DNA of 64,000 nucleotides from Rhynochetos jubatus (taxonomy: Eukaryota; Chordata; Aves; Eurypygiformes; Rhynochetidae): positions 625,001 through 689,000 of the forward strand of contig CM050659.1 of NCBI GenBank assembly GCA_027574665.1. Direction: 5' to 3'. Under the pieces are notes generated by a model, which saw only the letters and a list, made by a program, of their open reading frames with translations, ran no database searches and was not told where the DNA came from. Position numbers and translations under genes: made by a program. This document shows, in pieces, positions 60,406 to 64,000 of the stretch. The stretch's first letter is position 1; every line of letters begins with the position of its first letter.

Positions 60406-61341
60406 AGGCTCGGAGAGGCTCGAATGCGCGGCTCGTTGAAGCGTCTGCCCGAACACGGCCATCTGAAGCAGCACTGTAATGCGACCAAACAGAAAGAGTT
60501 AGGAGAGAATTTCTTGTCCCTTCTTGCTGCGCTTTTGAAGAGCACTGCGTGCCAGAGCAGCCGGATCGCTGTGTTGCTTGCAATCTCTAGTTCCAACAGT
60601 GCCACAGTTCCTCGGCAACAGAAAGAGCTAGGAAGCAATTGCTTACGCTGTTTTCTCTCGCTGTGCTCTAGCAGTTCGTTCCCTTTTCGGCAGAGCGCGG
60701 GACCGCTTGCAAAGCTTAGAAACAAACCTCTCCCTTTTCCTCCAAAAGGGAAAGAGCTACGAGAGAATTTCTTAGTGAAACTTTGTTTTGGCAGAGCACT
60801 GCATGCCTCTTAAGACAGAGCTCTGTATCCCCGGGAAAGTCGAAATCCACAGGGTCACCTTCTCTGTGCTAACAGGCTCGGAGAGGCTCGAATGCGCGGC
60901 TCGTTGAAGCGTCTGCCCGAACACGGCCATCTGAAGCAGCACTGTAATGCGACCAAACAGAAAGAGTTAGGAGAGAATTTCTTGTCCCTTCTTGCTGCGC
61001 CTTTGAAGAGCACTGCGTGCCAGAGCAGCCGGATCGCTGTGTTGCTTGCAATCTCTAGTTCCAACAGTGCCACAGTTCCTCGGCAACAGAAAGAGCTAGG
61101 AAGCAATTGCTTACGCTGTTTTCTCTCGCTGTGCTCTAGCAGTTCGTTCCCTTTTCGGCAGAGCGCGGGACCGCTTGCAAAGCTTAGAAACAAACCTCTC
61201 CCTTTTCCTCCGAAAGGGAAAGAGCTACGAGAGAATTTCTTAGTGAAACTTTGTTTTGGCAGAGCACTGCATGCCTCTTAAGACAGAGCTCTGTATCCCC
61301 GGGAAAGTCGAAATCCACAGGGTCACCTTCTCTGTGCTAAC
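60406..61341. repeat. Pair of 468-bp units M129-M130
   Basis: Both units share cctttgaag or cttttgaag at p133, ctctagttcc, aagcaattg, cttagtgaaac and the 4-bp deletion, and with M128 they form three consecutive 468-bp units. M129 has gcttttgaag where M130 has gcctttgaag, and M130 has cctccgaaaggg, which breaks the otherwise constant inverted repeat. The ttgaag variant is shared with M112 (52387), which has the normal length. Local amplification of a deleted unit is the simplest reading. Confidence 0.8.
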
Positions 61342-63702
61342 AGACTCGGAGAGGCTCGAATGCGCGGCTCATTGAAGCGTCTGCCCGAACACGGCCATCT
61401 GAAGCAGCACTGTAATGCGACCAAACAGAAAGAGTTAGGAGAGAATTTCTTGTCCCTTCTTGCTGCGCCTTTGCAGAGCACTGCGTGCCAGAGCAGCCGG
61501 ATCGCTGTGTTGCTTGCAATCTCCAGTTCCAACAGTGCCACAGTTCCTCGGCAACAGAAAGAGCTAGGAAGGAATTGCTTACGCTGTTTTCTCTCGCTGT
61601 GCTCTAGCAGTTCGTTCCCTTTTCGGCAGAGCGCGGGACCGCTTGCAAAGCTTAGAAACAAACCTCTCCCTTTTCCTCCAAAAGGGAAAGAGCTACGAGA
61701 GAATTTCTTAGGGAAACCTTGTTTGTTTTGGCAGAGCACTGCATGCCTCTTAAGACAGAGCTCTGTATCCCCGGGAAAGTCGAAATCCACAGGGTCACCT
61801 TCTCTGTGCTAACAGGCTCGGAGAGGCTCGAATGCGCGGCTCGTTGAAGCGTCTGCCCGAACATGGAAATCTAAAGCAGCACTGTAATGCGACCAAACAG
61901 AAAGAGTTAGGAGAGAATTTCTTGTCCCTTCTTGCTGCGCCTTTGCAGAGCACTGCGTGCCAGAGCAGCCGGATCGCTGTGTTGCTTGCAATCTCCACTT
62001 CCAACAGTGCCACAGTTCCTCGGCAACAGAAAGAGCTAGGAAGGACTTGCTTACGCTGTTTTCTCTCGCTGTGCTCTAGCAGTTCGTTCCCTTTTCGGCA
62101 GAGCGCGGGACCGCTTGCAAAGCTTAGAAACAAACCTCTCCCTTTTCCTCCAAAAGGGAAAGAGCTAGGAGAGAATTTCTTAGGGAAACCTTGTTTGTTT
62201 TGGCAGAGCACTGCATGCCTCTTAAGACAGAGCTCTGTATCCCCGGGAAAGTCGAAATCCACAGGGTCACCTTCTCTGTGCTAACAGGCTCGGAGAGGCT
62301 GGAATGCGCGGGTCGTTGAAGCGTCTGCCCGAACACGGACATCTGAAGCAGCACTGTAATGCGACCAAACAGAAAGAGTTAAGAGAGAATTTCTTGTCCC
62401 TTCTTGCTGCGCCTTTGCAGAGCACTGCGTGCCAGAGCAGCCGGATCGCTGTGTTGCTTGCAATCTCCACTTCCAACAGTGCCACAGTTCCTCGGCAACA
62501 GAAAGAGCTAGGAAGGAATTGCTTACGCTGTTTTCTCTCGCTGTGCTCTAGCAGTTCGTTCCCTTTTCGGCAGAGCGCGGGACCGCTTGCAAAGCTTAGA
62601 AACAAACCTCTCCCTTTTCCTCCAAAAGGGAAAGAGCTACGAGAGAATTTCTTAGGGAAACCTTGTTTGTTTTGGCAGAGCACCACTGTGCCTCTTAAGA
62701 CAGAGCTCTGTATCCCCGGGAAAGTCGAAATCCACAGGGTCACCTTCTCTGTGCTAACAGGCTCGGAGAGGCTCGAATGCGCGGCTCATTGAAGCGTCTG
62801 CCCGAACACGGCCATCTGAAGCAGCACTGTAATGCGACCAAACAGAAAGAGTTAGGAGAGAATTTCTTGTCCCTTCTTGCTGCGCCTTTGCAGAGCACTG
62901 CGTGCCAGAGCAGCCGGATCGCTGTGTTGCTTGCAATCTCCAGTTCCAACAGTGCCACAGTTCCTCGGCAACAGAAAGAGCTAGGAAGGAATTGCTTACG
63001 CTGTTTTCTCTCGCTGTGCTCTAGCAGTTCGTTCCCTTTTCGGCAGAGCGCGGGACCGCTTGCAAAGCTTAGAAACAAACCTCTCCCTTTTCCTCCAAAA
63101 GGGAAAGAGCTACGAGAGAATTTCTTAGGGAAACCTTGTTTGTTTTGGCAGAGCACTGCATGCCTCTTAAGACAGAGCTCTGTATCCCCGGGAAAGTCGA
63201 AATCCACAGGGTCACCTTCTCTGTGCTAACAGGCTCGGAGAGGCTCGAATGCGCGGCTCGTTGAAGCGTCTGCCCGAACACGGACATCTAAAGCAGCACT
63301 GTAATGCGACCAAACAGAAAGAGTTAGGAGAGAATTTCTTGTCCCTTCTTGCTGCGCCTTTGCAGAGCACTGCGTGCCAGAGCAGCCGGACCGCTGTGTT
63401 GCTTGCAATCTCCAGTTCCAACAGTGCCACAGTTCCTCGGCAACAGAAAGAGCTAGGAAGGAATTGCTTACGCTGTTTTCTCTCGCTGTGCTCTAGCAGT
63501 TCGTTCCCTTTTCGGCAGAGCGCGGGACCGCTTGCAAAGCTTAGAAACAAACCTCTCCCTTTTCCTCCAAAAGGGAAAGAGCTAGGAGAGAATTTCTTAG
63601 GGAAACCTTGTTTGTTTTGGCAGAGCACTGCATGCCTCTTAAGACAGAGCTCTGTATCCCCGGGAAAGTCGAAATCCACAGGGTCACCTTCTCTGTGCTA
63701 AC

Positions 63703-64000
63703 AGGCTCGGAGAGGCTCGAATGCGCGGCTCGTTGAAGCGTCTGCCCGAACACGGACATCTGAAGCAGCACTGTAATGCGACCAAACAGAAAGAGTTAGG
63801 AGAGAATTTCTTGTCCCTTCTTGCTGCGCCTTTGCAGAGCACTGCGTGCCAGAGCAGCCGGATCGCTGTGTTGCTTGCAATCTCCACTTCCAACAGTGCC
63901 ACAGTTCCTCGGCAACAGAAAGAGCTAGGAAGGAATTGCTTACGCTGTTTTCTCTCGCTGTGCTCTAGCAGTTCGTTCCCTTTTCGGCAGAGCGCGGGAC
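63703..64000. repeat. Partial final unit M136 (298 bp)
   Basis: The last unit is cut by the window end after p298, within subrepeat B. It has cggacatctg, gatcgc and the right-region variant ccacttcc. The array evidently continues. Confidence 0.93.

Larger units (their letters stand above)
53331..62758. repeat. Indel-rich stretch with five 473-bp units (M114, M118, M124, M127, M133)
   Basis: In these five units the gagcactgcatgcc of subrepeat C is replaced by gagcaccactgtgcc, one base longer, at about 53726, 55616, 58443, 59858 and 62678. The replacement removes the SphI hexamer and is identical in all five, so it arose once and was spread by block duplication. In each case the neighbouring upstream unit is of the aacatggaaatc type (M113, M117, M123, M126, M132), so the pair moves together. 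Confidence 0.82.
1..64000. repeat. Tandem satellite array, 472-bp unit, about 135.6 copies
   Basis: The same 472-bp sequence recurs head to tail across the whole window, always in the same orientation. Unit starts fall at 1, 473, 945, 1417 and so on. Of 135 complete units, 122 are exactly 472 bp; the others are 471 (three), 468 (five) or 473 bp (five), and these lengths sum exactly to the start of the last partial unit at 63703. By eye, units differ from one another at only a few to about twenty positions, and the same variants recur in many units, which is the mark of concerted evolution. Nothing interrupts the array. It is best read as eukaryotic satellite DNA; a centromeric or pericentromeric location is an inference from size and homogeneity only. 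The family is not one I recognise, and the array continues beyond both window ends. Confidence 0.98.
52387..64000. repeat. Right variant region, units M112-M136
   Basis: The region begins where a new variant set appears: aacatggaaatc at p51-p55 (M113, M117, M123, M126, M132), ccacttcc at p185 (M118, M127, M132, M133, M136), ctctagttcc at p183 with aagcaattg at p231 (M112, M119, M128-M130) and gcgcagctc at p25 (M116, M122, M125, also M93). Ten of the thirteen non-472-bp units of the window are here, and the middle-region variants agactta and aaagttta are absent. Confidence 0.65.

Noticed and set aside
1..64000. CRISPR array or other prokaryotic repeat system
   Set aside because: The whole 472-bp period is conserved, with no short-repeat and variable-spacer pattern, and no associated genes.
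1..64000. Ribosomal RNA, histone or other tandem gene cluster
   Set aside because: The unit is too short, and I recognise no rRNA, snRNA, 5S or tRNA sequence or any conserved protein in any frame.
1..64000. Transposable-element origin of the array
   Set aside because: I found no terminal inverted or long terminal repeats, target-site duplications or transposase or polymerase motifs within the unit; the 129-bp internal structure explains most of it.

Overview
This window is a single head-to-tail tandem satellite array from end to end. The unit is 472 bp. The window holds 135 complete units (here numbered M1 to M136, with the phase set so that M1 starts at base 1) plus a final 298-bp partial unit. 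I see no gene, RNA gene, transposon, inversion, simple-sequence tract or unique DNA between units, and neither array edge is inside the window. An array this long, with near-identical units and blocks of units duplicated together, points to eukaryotic constitutive heterochromatin (centromeric, pericentromeric or another satellite block). I do not recognise the family and cannot name the species. In M1 the hand-counted composition is about 52% GC, with 24 CpG against about 32 expected (ratio near 0.75).

The unit is composite. Bases 84-212, 213-341 and 342-470 are three diverged 129-bp subrepeats, aligned without gaps at about 55-57% identity for the two pairs I compared. The remaining 85 bp (471-555, crossing the unit boundary) do not resemble them and are CpG-rich (ratio near 1.3 by hand count, against about 0.6 in the rest).

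Shared variants divide the array into three regions. The left region (about 1-24.5 kb) carries older-looking variants and contains trimer, tetramer and larger duplicated blocks. The middle region (about 24.5-52.4 kb) carries its own variants and repeated blocks of 3 to 7 units. The right region (about 52.4-64 kb) has a distinct set of variants and most of the length changes. Between 17459 and 53330, 76 consecutive units are all exactly 472 bp. The higher-order structure is irregular: blocks of 3, 4, 5, 6 and more units are duplicated at different offsets, sometimes with units gained or lost, as expected from repeated unequal exchange and conversion rather than one fixed higher-order unit.

Long open frames of about 150 codons occur in every unit on both strands. 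They are overlapping by-products of a stop-poor repeat. I do not annotate them as genes, because frameshifts, a nonsense change and a lost start codon occur freely and the variants show no coding bias.
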